A stretch of DNA of 38,001 bases from Verrucomicrobiota bacterium. Lineage in GTDB: Bacteria > Verrucomicrobiota > Verrucomicrobiia > Limisphaerales > JADLHS01. Position numbers and translations under genes: made by a program. Shown here one piece after another: positions 8,993 to 18,579 of the stretch. The first letter of the stretch is position 1, and every line of letters begins with the position of its first letter. The stretch spans positions 1 through 38,001 of the forward strand of contig JANXWY010000365.1 of assembly GCA_025350905.1 (NCBI GenBank), read 5' to 3'. The notes under the pieces are model-generated. The model did not search any database. It saw only the letters and a program-made list of their open reading frames with translations, and was not told where the DNA came from.

Positions 8993-9382
8993 ATGTCCGC
9001 CACACCCAAAATCATTCCCAAACCCGTGATCGTCGGCTTCTTCATCGTGGGCCTGCTGTCCTCGGTGGCGTTCCGCGCGATCATCCTGTTGCAGAAATTT
9101 GATCCCCACTGGGTCCGTCCCGTTTGGTATCTGGGCGTCCTTGGGTACATGGTGTTCTTCATTTACCGCTATTTCATCTCGCAGCGCCGCAAGCGCACCA
9201 TCGCGCAGTCCAACATTATCGAAAAAATCCACGCCGGCACCGCGCTCACGGCCGAGGACCGCGCGGCGGCGCTGTATTTGTTGAACTCCATCCGCAAGTC
9301 GCCGGAGGATTGGAATTACTTGGCCATCTTCATCCTGTCCGCGCTGGCCATCGTGCTGGATCTGGCGCTGCCGGGGAAATGA
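8993..9382 (+). CDS. Hypothetical membrane protein (129 aa)
   Basis: Start MSATPKIIPKPVIVGFFIVGLLSSVAFRAIILL; at least three hydrophobic segments. Confidence 0.7.
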   Translation: MSATPKIIPKPVIVGFFIVGLLSSVAFRAIILLQKFDPHWVRPVWYLGVLGYMVFFIYRYFISQRRKRTIAQSNIIEKIHAGTALTAEDRAAALYLLNSIRKSPEDWNYLAIFILSALAIVLDLALPGK

Positions 9383-9531
9383 ATGTGCGACGGTGGGCGC
9401 GCAAGTTGACGCCGATTTGAAAATGGTCGCGTCGGCCAGCCGGCCGGATGGAGCGTTGAGTCCCCAGCCCGGCGGAATAAGCCGCGCGCGACGGCCGACC
9501 GGAAGCTCCGCTGCTACCGATCTCCCGGCGA

Positions 9532-11253
9532 TTAAAGCGCCAGCTTCGCCCGCTTGAAGGCAGCGCTACGGGTGGCGTAAGTCAGATCAATTTCGCGCAA
9601 CAGCCCCGGTCGGTCGGCGGCCACCTCGGCTTCCGTCGGCACGCGCCCGAGCTTGCGAGCTAGGGCTTGCAGGTATAGCTCGATCTCCCGCTTGGACACT
9701 TCACCCCGCGTCCGGAGCACCGAGGCGCGCGGCACGGCGAATTCGCCGAACAAGTCCATGTGCTCGCTCATCGCCGCCAGCTTGTCCTTGGTAATGCGGA
9801 CATAATCCGCATCGACGTCGGTCACCACAAACTTCCGCCCGAGTTTAACGGCGGCCATCGCCGTCGTGCCTGCGCCGCAAAACGGATCGAACACCACGTC
9901 GCCCGGCCGCGTAGTGAGTTTGATGATTCGTTCCATCAACTTCTCCGGCAACTGACACGGGTGCGCGTCGCGGTCGCGCTTGTGTTTGATCCGGTGAATG
10001 TCGGACCAGATGTCGGACAACTCCACCTTCGCGTCATCGCCCGCCGCCTTGCGCGACTTCACACACTTGGCGCGCAAACAATATTTCAATGAATCGGGTG
10101 GTTGAACCAAGTGGCTCCGTGACTTGGTACCAACGGGCGCGTAGTTGAAGGTCGGTTTGCCGCCGGGCTTGGTATAATAAAGCAACGCATAATGCGCCGG
10201 CATCAGCTTGCCGCGCGGATCGGACAGTGCTTCCCAAACAATCCAGTGCCGGAAGTCCAGTCGCCGATTCAAAAACGCTGCGTGATGAACGGCCCACTTC
10301 GGCAGATTCAGCACCAATAGGCTGCCCCCAGGCTTGAGGGTGTCTGCCATACCTGCAAGCCAGGCCTGGCACCAATCCAGGTAATGTTGCTCGGCCAGCG
10401 CATCATCCCACTTGCCGTAGTTCTTTTGCAAGTTGTAGGGCGGATCGGCAAACGCGAGATCAAACACCCCGCCGGGATGCAACGCCTTCACCCGCCGCAA
10501 AAATGAAACGCAATCGCCCAGATAAACATGGTCGAATTCCAGGGCCGTGAGTTTGAAGTCATTGCCCTCGCTACCCGCGGCGGCGGCCGGAGGCTCACCC
10601 TGCCCTAGCAGAACGCGCGCGGAGGATTTCAAGTCCGAGGGCAATGCCAAGTGCAGGCTGTTCTCCACCGTGGCTTCGCTGAGAATACTAATCCGACTCA
10701 GCACGTCTGCCGGGATCACCCCATCGCGCAATGGGCGGCGCGGCAGATCCCGCCACACGTCCGCCGGCGCCGCGCCGCGCGGATTCATCAAGTGTTTCTT
10801 GCCGCCCCAATCCTTGACGTTCAACCCGCACGCGGCGCAATTCACATGCGGCACGCGGACTTCCGCCGTATTCAACCGAAACTGCGTTGGAGATTTTCGC
10901 GTCACGTCGCGTTTCATGAACAGCAAAAGTCCCTGGTGGTTCGGTTGCAGAAAGTGATCCCGAGGGCGCTCGGCCAGATCCAGCGCGATCCAATACTTAA
11001 AGACCATCGGTCCAGTTGGGGCGGACGCCGTCAGCAGCTGCTCGCCCCACCCGGCCAGTTCGCGGGGCGATCCATAAATCCACAGCCGTCCGCCCGGCCC
11101 CAGCAACCGCACCGCCTCGGCCAGCAGGCCCACCGCCGGTTCGTTTAGCGGGTCGTCGCCCGCACTCACCGCAATGACGTCCTTGCTGCCGGCCGCGAGC
11201 GCCGCGGTCGCCGTCGGGGCATGAAAATCAATTCGCGGAAATGTTTGGTTCAT
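9532..11253 (-). CDS. Site-specific DNA methyltransferase (N4/N6 amino-MTase type) with degenerate N-terminal MTase-like half
   Basis: FADPPYNLQKNYGKWDD (motif IV), DVVFDPFCGAGTTAMAAVKLGRKFVVTDVDADY (motif I), DSLKYCLRAKCV...ELSDIWSDI; N-terminal NCAACGLNVKDWGGKKHLMNPRGAAPADVWRD. Confidence 0.88.
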   Translation of the reverse strand: MNQTFPRIDFHAPTATAALAAGSKDVIAVSAGDDPLNEPAVGLLAEAVRLLGPGGRLWIYGSPRELAGWGEQLLTASAPTGPMVFKYWIALDLAERPRDHFLQPNHQGLLLFMKRDVTRKSPTQFRLNTAEVRVPHVNCAACGLNVKDWGGKKHLMNPRGAAPADVWRDLPRRPLRDGVIPADVLSRISILSEATVENSLHLALPSDLKSSARVLLGQGEPPAAAAGSEGNDFKLTALEFDHVYLGDCVSFLRRVKALHPGGVFDLAFADPPYNLQKNYGKWDDALAEQHYLDWCQAWLAGMADTLKPGGSLLVLNLPKWAVHHAAFLNRRLDFRHWIVWEALSDPRGKLMPAHYALLYYTKPGGKPTFNYAPVGTKSRSHLVQPPDSLKYCLRAKCVKSRKAAGDDAKVELSDIWSDIHRIKHKRDRDAHPCQLPEKLMERIIKLTTRPGDVVFDPFCGAGTTAMAAVKLGRKFVVTDVDADYVRITKDKLAAMSEHMDLFGEFAVPRASVLRTRGEVSKREIELYLQALARKLGRVPTEAEVAADRPGLLREIDLTYATRSAAFKRAKLAL

Positions 11254-11311
11254 CCGACGCAAGTTGGTGGGCGCCGCCGGAACTTGCGGACGGTGGTATA
11301 TCCGGCGCGGA

Positions 11312-12286
11312 TCACGGTTTCACCGCCTCGCTGGGCGGGGCATTGGTAACCATGGCTTTGGTCTCCTCCTCGTTGAGACTGCGCGTCAGTCGGCGTTTCA
11401 ATTCCGCATACATCTCGTTTGTGACGTTCTCCAGATGCAGCCGCGCCTCGTCGAAGCGACCGACATGTATTTTCACGCGGGCAAAATGGGTATGCACCCC
11501 CTGCCGCTCAATGTCATCCTGCGCCAGATTGAAGGCGTTGGTCCACGCGCGGAGGGCGTCGTCGTTGCGCGGCGGCCGGATGCCGTAAAAGGTCTGCGCG
11601 ACGTCGGAGGCGAGTGGGAAATCGTTGGGGGCGAGTTTCATCGCCTCGTGATACAGCGCCAGGGCCTTGTCGAACACCTGTTGCTCGTTGAGCTGGTAAT
11701 GCTCCCGCGCATCCTTGCGGAATAAGAAAACCGTCGTGCCGAAATTGTGGTAATAGACGGGCTCCTTCGGGTTGAGGGCGATCGCTTGCGTGTAATAGTC
11801 GAAGGCTTTGGTCACCGGGCCGTTATGGCCGTAGAAATTGGCGAGGTTGTTCCAGACCGAGGGTTCGCTGGGATCGAGTTCCCGCGCCAGTTCGAGTTGC
11901 GCCATCGCCGCTTCTTCATCATGGATGTCATCGAGAAAACTTCCGTAGGCGATCCGGGCGCGAACGTGATTGGTGTGTTGCTGGAGGAAGGCTTCATACC
12001 CTTGGCGCACCGGCGCAAAACGATCCAGGATGCGCTGGCGCATGACTTCGGCGGACACGCCCGCGCCGGCGGTGACGAATTCCTGATTATCCCGGATCCA
12101 TTTGTCCACCTCGGCCTGCGCCGTGTCATCGTCGTCCATCAATTTGTGGTACTGTTTTTCGACGGGATCGTTGAGGTCTGGGGCCACCATCGCGGCGTTG
12201 GTCAAGCCGTCCGCAGCATTGGTGAGCGCCACGGGTTGATTCGTGGCGACCAGCGCGCTTACCACACTCACCAAGAGATTGGTCAC
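11312..12286 (-). CDS. TPR-repeat protein
   Basis: Repeat-like helices (AMAQLELARELDPSEPSVWNNLANFYGHNGPVTKAFDYYTQAIALNPKEPVYYHNFGT). Confidence 0.8.
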   Translation of the reverse strand: MTNLLVSVVSALVATNQPVALTNAADGLTNAAMVAPDLNDPVEKQYHKLMDDDDTAQAEVDKWIRDNQEFVTAGAGVSAEVMRQRILDRFAPVRQGYEAFLQQHTNHVRARIAYGSFLDDIHDEEAAMAQLELARELDPSEPSVWNNLANFYGHNGPVTKAFDYYTQAIALNPKEPVYYHNFGTTVFLFRKDAREHYQLNEQQVFDKALALYHEAMKLAPNDFPLASDVAQTFYGIRPPRNDDALRAWTNAFNLAQDDIERQGVHTHFARVKIHVGRFDEARLHLENVTNEMYAELKRRLTRSLNEEETKAMVTNAPPSEAVKP

Positions 12287-12406
12287 GCGCCCAGCTTAGC
12301 AGTTAATCCGCGGTCGAGTCGAGCGGCAAGCGCCGGATCGACGGGAAATAGCACCACCGCTTTCTGGCGCGGTCAATCGGAAGCGGGCGTTTGGAACGGC
12401 CCCCGC

Positions 12407-14845
12407 TTATTTGTCTTCCGGAATCCGCATGGCGTAGAACGAGCGATAGACAAACACCAACGCGATGAGGAAGAAAACGGAGCCAATGACGGTCTTCATC
12501 GTTTGGTCCTTCATGGTCACGGCGATTTCCACCGCGAGCAGACCGAAGAGCGTGGTGAATTTAATCACCGGATTGAGCGCCACGGACGATGTGTCCTTGA
12601 ACGGATCGCCCACGGTGTCGCCCACCACCGTGGCCGCGTGGAGTTCGGTGCCCTTCTGCCGCATGTCCACCTCGACGATTTTCTTGGCGTTGTCCCACGC
12701 GCCGCCGGCATTGGCCATGAAGATGGCCTGGAACAAGCCAAAGAACGCGATGCCGATAAGGTAACCGATGAAGAAGTAGGGATTGAAAAACGGCAGCGCG
12801 AGCGCGAAGCAAAACACGACGATGAAAATGTTCCACATGCCTTTCTGCGCATAAACGGTGCAGATACGCACGACTTCCTTGCTGTCCTTCTCCGAAGCCG
12901 TGGTCGCGTCGAGCTTCATGTTCTCCTTGATGTAAACCACCGCGCGATACGCGCCGGTCACGACCGCCTGGCAGGAAGCCCCCGTGAACCAGTAAATCAC
13001 CGAGCCGCCCATGATCAGGCCGAGGATAATTTCGGGCTGCACGATCGAGAGCTTGTTCACCACGCCGCCAAACATGTTTTCGAGCAGCATGATGATGCCA
13101 AACACCATCGTGGTGGCCCCGACGACCGCCGTCCCAATGAGCACCGGTTTGGCCGTGGCCTTGAAAGTGTTGCCGGCGCCATCCCCCTTCTCGAGCTGAT
13201 ACTTGGCGTTCTCAAAGTCCGCATCGAAACCGAAATCCTTTTTGATCTCGGCCTTGATGCCTTTGCGGCCTTCGATCTGGCTCAGTTCACAGACGGATTG
13301 CGCGTTGTCGGTGACGGGTCCATAGCTGTCCACCGCGATGGTCACGGGCCCCATGCCGAGGAAGCCGAATGCCACGAGGCCGAACGCAAAAATTGGGGCC
13401 GCGAACACGAACTGCGGCGGCATGATGGCCATGAGCGCCGATTGCGTGGAAAACTGCCACGCCACAAACATCAGGAGCATGATGATCAGCCCCATCCAGA
13501 AGGCCGAAAAATTGCCCGCCACAAAGCCCGAAAGAATATTGAGCGAAGCGCCCCCGTGCTTGGAACAGTTCGTCACTTCCTTGACGTGCCGGGACTTGGT
13601 ACTAACGAAGATTTTGGTGAACTCCGGAATCAGAGCGCCCGCCACGGTGCCGCAACTGATGATCGCCGAAAGCACCCACCACAGCGCGGGTTGGACTGCC
13701 CCCGCGCCATCCTTGAAGTCCCCCAGCAACAGTTTACTCGCGAGGAACGTCACGGCGATGGACACCGCCGAGGTGATCCACACCAAATGCGTCAACGGCG
13801 CTTCGAAATCGAAATCCTTCTGGCCGCTGAACATGGCTTTGCTGATGCCCTCGTTCAAGAAATAGGAGGCGAGCGAGGTCACAATCATCAACGCCCGCAT
13901 GACGAACAGCCAGATAATGAGCGTGGCGCACACCGTCGGGCTGGCCGCCAGGGCTAGGGCCAAGAACGCGATCAAGGCCACGCCCGTCACCCCGTAAGTT
14001 TCAAAACCATCCGCCGTCGGCCCCACCGAGTCGCCCGCGTTGTCGCCGGTGCAATCCGCAATCACGCCGGGATTTTTGGGATCATCCTCGGGCAATTTAA
14101 AGACGATCTTCATCAGGTCTGAGCCGATGTCCGCGATCTTGGTGAAGATGCCGCCGCAAATGCGGAGGACCGAAGCGCCGAGGGATTCGCCGATGGCGAA
14201 GCCGATGAAGCACGGGCCGACGAGTTCCTGCGGCAGAAAGATGAGGATGCTGATCATGAAGAACAGTTCCACCGCGACGAGCAGCAAACCCACGCTCATG
14301 CCGGAACGGAGCGGGATACCGAGCGTGGCGAGCGGGTTGCCCTTGAGCGCGGAGAACGCGGTGCGGGAATTGGCAACCGTATTGATCCGGATGCCGAACC
14401 AGGCCACGCCGTAACTGCCGAGAATGCCGAGGATGGACGCGAGCAGGATGACGATGACATGACCCGCTGTATTCCCCTGGAGCACCTTGAAGTAGTAGAC
14501 CATGCACGCCGCGATCAAAAACCAGAGGATGGCGAGAAATTTGCCCTGGGTGAACAGATAGGTTTTGCACGTTTCCCAGATCGTGTTCGAGACGTTCGCC
14601 ATGCTCTCGTGGACGGGTAGGTTCTTGGTCTGCACATATTGCACCAGGCCAAAAGCGGCCCCGATGACGCAGATGCCGATGCCGAGATGCATCAGGGTTA
14701 TCCCGCTGACGCCGCCGAGACCGGCAAACTTCACGGTCGAGAGATCAGGGATTTTGATGTCGGCTTCGCTGGCGGAAGCACAGACCGCCAGCCCGAGGGT
14801 GATGAGGAAGAATACGCTCCAGAACCTGAGTGATTTTGTTGCCAT
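12407..14845 (-). CDS. hppA: Membrane-bound ion-pumping pyrophosphatase
   Basis: DCTGDNAGDSVGPTADGFETYGVTGVA, SKHGGASLNILSGFVAGNFSAFW, VDSYGPVTDNAQSVCELSQIEG, GGAWDNAKKIVE, GDTVGDPFKDTSSVALNPVIKF. Confidence 0.95.
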   Translation of the reverse strand: MATKSLRFWSVFFLITLGLAVCASASEADIKIPDLSTVKFAGLGGVSGITLMHLGIGICVIGAAFGLVQYVQTKNLPVHESMANVSNTIWETCKTYLFTQGKFLAILWFLIAACMVYYFKVLQGNTAGHVIVILLASILGILGSYGVAWFGIRINTVANSRTAFSALKGNPLATLGIPLRSGMSVGLLLVAVELFFMISILIFLPQELVGPCFIGFAIGESLGASVLRICGGIFTKIADIGSDLMKIVFKLPEDDPKNPGVIADCTGDNAGDSVGPTADGFETYGVTGVALIAFLALALAASPTVCATLIIWLFVMRALMIVTSLASYFLNEGISKAMFSGQKDFDFEAPLTHLVWITSAVSIAVTFLASKLLLGDFKDGAGAVQPALWWVLSAIISCGTVAGALIPEFTKIFVSTKSRHVKEVTNCSKHGGASLNILSGFVAGNFSAFWMGLIIMLLMFVAWQFSTQSALMAIMPPQFVFAAPIFAFGLVAFGFLGMGPVTIAVDSYGPVTDNAQSVCELSQIEGRKGIKAEIKKDFGFDADFENAKYQLEKGDGAGNTFKATAKPVLIGTAVVGATTMVFGIIMLLENMFGGVVNKLSIVQPEIILGLIMGGSVIYWFTGASCQAVVTGAYRAVVYIKENMKLDATTASEKDSKEVVRICTVYAQKGMWNIFIVVFCFALALPFFNPYFFIGYLIGIAFFGLFQAIFMANAGGAWDNAKKIVEVDMRQKGTELHAATVVGDTVGDPFKDTSSVALNPVIKFTTLFGLLAVEIAVTMKDQTMKTVIGSVFFLIALVFVYRSFYAMRIPEDK

Positions 14846-15332
14846 AAGCTGCGGCAGAGTATGCGGACGGCGAATTCAGATGCCAGTCATTTCTTGCGAC
14901 AAGCCCTGCAAAGATTGGCGAACCCGGCGGCCCGAAGGACGATGGCGCGGGTGGAAGTACGCGTCCCTCGCCCGCTTGTTTGAATTGAAAACCCGCTCCG
15001 TCGCCATTGCGCAAGAACCGGACGGTATGTTCGCGACGTCGCCTGCGTCGAGCTGCCGTTTTTTCTCCAGTCTCTCTCGGACGACTGATCAAGCGCTCAC
15101 GGCCGGCCGTCGGACGACGAGGCTCACGGAAGCAAAGGTCCTCAGGATCGCGCAGCGCCGCGATTTGTGCCTCAATCCGTAACGCAGACGGACCGCCTGC
15201 GACATCGCGGACTGGTGATGCGCTGCGAACCGCTGGGCTACCGCGAGCCGACAGCCCGTCGGCGAAACCGCAGTTGAGCCGCTAAAAGACGTGCAACGTA
15301 GACGAATTTCGGAAATAATTTCCCAACAGGAT

Positions 15333-16202
15333 ATGAATATGAGTATCCGCAAAATCAAACTTCGGTTGAGCCAGCGAATCGCGGCGGCGGCCATGCGCCT
15401 TGCATCGGTTTCCACCCTTGGTATGGGCCTGCTGGGCTGCGCCCATTCTCAAAGTGGGGGCGGGCGCTTGACGGAGATGGGAGGATTCTCTCCCGCCGAG
15501 ACCCTCGCGCTGCTCACCGGTCCAGTTAGCCTGCTCGCGAGCAATGCCGCGGGATTCAATGCCCACGTAACGGTGATTTCGACTGCGGCAGCCGCCAACA
15601 CCCCACCCTCGCTCACGGGTACACTCTGGGCGCAGCCCGATTGGCTTTTGTGGACGCCCGCCGCGGCCAAGGGCCACTCCCCGTCCGGCGGGGGCCAGAG
15701 TTTCAGTTTTATTTGGCACGTAAGTCAAAGCAGCGGTTACGCTCTGAGTGAAGCCTTGCAAGCCTACGCCCCCATCACAACGTCTTGGCGCTATACCAAT
15801 TTCACCGTCGCCCCCGATCCCGAAAATGCTCCCTCAGAAAATTTGGACGGACACCTATGCCACCCGGAGCAAATCACCGCGGGGTCGAGCGACGGCACGA
15901 CTCACCGCTTCCGCGTCTGGCGGGCGGAGGACCTGAAGGAGATCCCATTAAAAGTGGTGGCGATCGGCGACTATCCCACCACCACGGTGTTGCTTTCTCA
16001 GGTGCGCGTGCTGAAATCAGCGCCCGACCGGTTCGAGCCGCCCAATGATTTTACCCGGTACGAGAATGCGGAGGCCATGGCCAATGAACTCTTGCTGCGC
16101 CAGCAAAACTTGCAGCAACGCCCGGACGGCGGGAACGCGGCGCCGGGGATGCGCACTCCCCCCGCAGCGTCCCAAGGCCACCCCGCGTCGCGGACGTATT
16201 GA
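15333..16202 (+). CDS. Hypothetical lipoprotein
   Basis: N-terminal MNMSIRKIKLRLSQRIAAAAMRLASVSTLGMGLLGC lipobox. Confidence 0.65.
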   Translation: MNMSIRKIKLRLSQRIAAAAMRLASVSTLGMGLLGCAHSQSGGGRLTEMGGFSPAETLALLTGPVSLLASNAAGFNAHVTVISTAAAANTPPSLTGTLWAQPDWLLWTPAAAKGHSPSGGGQSFSFIWHVSQSSGYALSEALQAYAPITTSWRYTNFTVAPDPENAPSENLDGHLCHPEQITAGSSDGTTHRFRVWRAEDLKEIPLKVVAIGDYPTTTVLLSQVRVLKSAPDRFEPPNDFTRYENAEAMANELLLRQQNLQQRPDGGNAAPGMRTPPAASQGHPASRTY

Positions 16203-16342
16203 GCCGGCCTCGCGGGTGGCGGCCGTCGGGCGGGGCGCGCAATTAAGCGCTGCAGTTGGGCGCCGGATGCTGGCGGCGCCGCTGGAGCACGGCGATGCCA
16301 GGTTTGATTGACCGACGTTAAATTCGCCTTGGGCAGAGAACA

Positions 16343-16978
16343 TTGTTTTGGAAATCAAAAACCATGCAAACCGACGAGATGGATGAATTGAAACAGTTGG
16401 TGGCGGAACTAAAAGCTGATCGCGCGGCCCAAAAGGAAAAGGAAAAACGCGAGCATTGGACCAAATACGTGTCGCTCACCATGGTATGCGTGGCGGTGCT
16501 GGCGGGCCTGGCCACGCTCAAGGGGGGTGGCTTTACCACGCGCACGCTGAAGGAGATGAACGAAGCCACTTTTAATCAGTCCGAAGCGTCCGACCAATGG
16601 TCCTTTTACCAGGCCAAATCCATCAAACAGAATCTTTACGAGATCGAACTGGAGCACGCGCGCGCCGCCACCCTACCGACCACGGGTTTGGTGGAAAAAT
16701 TGCAAGCCAAGATTGAAAAGTATGAGCGGGAAAAGGCGGAGATCACAGCCAGTGCGAAAAAGTTTGAAGCGACGCGCGATGCGGCGCGCTCCACGGCGGC
16801 CCGGGCAGCGGAACATTCCAAGGGGATGGGGTTAACCATCACGCTCTTTCAAATCGCCATCGCCCTGGGCGCGGTGTGTTTGATTGTGAAAAAGAAACCG
16901 TTGTGGATCATCTCCATCATTCTCGGCGCGGTGGCCACCGCCGAAATGATTCGCGTGCTAAATTTCATGCCGTTGTGA
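16343..16978 (+). CDS. DUF4337-like membrane protein
   Basis: SEASDQWSFYQAKSIKQNLYEIELEHARA core between two hydrophobic segments. Confidence 0.75.
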   Translation: MFWKSKTMQTDEMDELKQLVAELKADRAAQKEKEKREHWTKYVSLTMVCVAVLAGLATLKGGGFTTRTLKEMNEATFNQSEASDQWSFYQAKSIKQNLYEIELEHARAATLPTTGLVEKLQAKIEKYEREKAEITASAKKFEATRDAARSTAARAAEHSKGMGLTITLFQIAIALGAVCLIVKKKPLWIISIILGAVATAEMIRVLNFMPL

Positions 16979-17039
16979 CGCGGGGTGAGAAAGCTTGGCT
17001 CCGCGTCGCCCCGGCGCAAACTCGCCCTAAACGCACCCG

Positions 17040-18419
17040 ATGAAAAACCCCGGCGCGATGATTTGGCACCGAAGGCAGGAGGCCGACGCTCAATTCCTGC
17101 TGCTTGAAGTCGGCTTAGCCCGCCTGCGACGGGCGCGGACAGGTTGCGCCGCGTTGATTATTTTCTGCGGCCGCAGGCGCAGGAGGCAACGCGCAGCGAC
17201 CGCAACCGCTGCCGCCCGTTCCGGACCAACGCGGCAACCACGGCGGCTCGCCCGCGGCAAAATAGGATTGTTCGAAATTGGCGTTGCCCTCCAATTGTTG
17301 GCTTCGCACTCGCCAATCTTCGCCGCAGATGCAGATGTTTCCCGCAGTAGAATCCGCGGCGGAGTCATCATCAATCGGACGACCGCAGCGTGGGAGTCGC
17401 AGCAAGTACAAGAGCCGTGTATCCTCCCAAATCCGAAAAACCCGCAACGCCTCGTGATGTTTTACTCGGGCGTGCCGGCGACCAACCGTAACCTTTGTTT
17501 CATCGGCAAGGCCTGGGCGCTCAAGTCCGATCCGCTCGCATGGCATCAGGACGAGCACAACCCGGTGTTCCGCCCCGGGACCCAGGGCTGGGATTCCGGG
17601 AGCATCCGGCTCGACGCTGTGCTCTACCTCGCGGAGGAGGATGCGTACTACCTCTACTATTCCGGCACCACCAACTCGATTCAGGACCGTATCGGACTGG
17701 CGATCTGTCCCGCCGGGGTCGACGGCTATTCCGACATCACGCCCGCAAACATCCAGCGCGTGGGCTTACAGCCGGTGCTCGCGCCGGAACCGTCCGCGCC
17801 CTATTTCGAGCAAATGGCCTCGCAGGCGGCGGTACTGCGCGAATGGAATCTCCAGGCTCGGCGGTGGGACTGGTTCATGTATTACTCCTATCGCGGCCAA
17901 GACGGAATTCTCCCGGGTCTCCGGCTGGCAACCTCACACGACGGGAAAGCCTGGACGCGACAATTCAATCAGAACGATCCGCGCGGCATGGGCCAGATTT
18001 TCCGGTCGACGCCCGCCGCCTATTACGAGTGGCATCAAGTTTCCAAAATTGGCGACACCTATGTGCTCGCCATCGAAGTCGGCACGTCTGCCGGCCGACG
18101 CTGGCGTCCTGTCATCGCGGTGAGCCAACACCCTTCCGCCGGCTGGGTGCAATTAGATGTCGATGCCTTGCTCCAGACAAAGTGGGCTGGCTTGTATCGC
18201 GACGAGACGATGTACCACGTGGCCACACCGGCGCTGTATCAGATCGCTGACAAATGGTTTCTGTACGCGCAAGCCTGCCCGCTACCCGACAACGGCAACT
18301 ACATCGACGGCCACTGGGACTTATGGGGTATCGCTTGCGACCGTCTGATCCCAAGCTTGCCCGGCTGCGCAAGCATCCCCCTCCCCGGTCCGCCGACGGC
18401 TGCGGCAACCGGGCGCTGA
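17040..18419 (+). CDS. Five-bladed beta-propeller glycosidase-like protein; true start uncertain
   Basis: RLVMFYSGVPATNRNLCFIGKAWALKSDPLAWHQDEHNPVF, AYYLYYSGTT, GLRLATSHDGKAWTRQF; the first ~80 codons look non-coding, start may be near 17260. Confidence 0.65.
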   Translation: MKNPGAMIWHRRQEADAQFLLLEVGLARLRRARTGCAALIIFCGRRRRRQRAATATAAARSGPTRQPRRLARGKIGLFEIGVALQLLASHSPIFAADADVSRSRIRGGVIINRTTAAWESQQVQEPCILPNPKNPQRLVMFYSGVPATNRNLCFIGKAWALKSDPLAWHQDEHNPVFRPGTQGWDSGSIRLDAVLYLAEEDAYYLYYSGTTNSIQDRIGLAICPAGVDGYSDITPANIQRVGLQPVLAPEPSAPYFEQMASQAAVLREWNLQARRWDWFMYYSYRGQDGILPGLRLATSHDGKAWTRQFNQNDPRGMGQIFRSTPAAYYEWHQVSKIGDTYVLAIEVGTSAGRRWRPVIAVSQHPSAGWVQLDVDALLQTKWAGLYRDETMYHVATPALYQIADKWFLYAQACPLPDNGNYIDGHWDLWGIACDRLIPSLPGCASIPLPGPPTAAATGR

Positions 18420-18579
18420 TGGCGTAGCCGCTCTGACCGCCGAAGTGTTTACCCAGGGCAATTCAGTCGACGAACCACGGCGGCGCGCCGGCCCTTCCCG
18501 GATTTCAGTTCGCCACCACCACGCCCAACCAGGTTGGGAGGTTTCTCTCCCTTCCACCTCTGGGTTTGGAATGCCGACT

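Noticed and set aside
9383-9531. Possible additional copy of the GTAGCAGC palindrome (gctgctac near 9510)
   Set aside because: Only the terminal 8 bp match and no convincing partner arm was found; not enough to call a copy.
11747-13957. 736-aa plus-strand ORF
   Set aside because: Antisense to the TPR and pyrophosphatase genes; His/Arg/Asp-rich shadow translation of a high-GC coding strand.
14846-15332. Intergenic region with several small ORFs and a GCCGAC-agccc-GTCGGC dyad
   Set aside because: Short ORFs have no protein-like features, and a single 6-bp dyad is expected by chance in GC-rich DNA.
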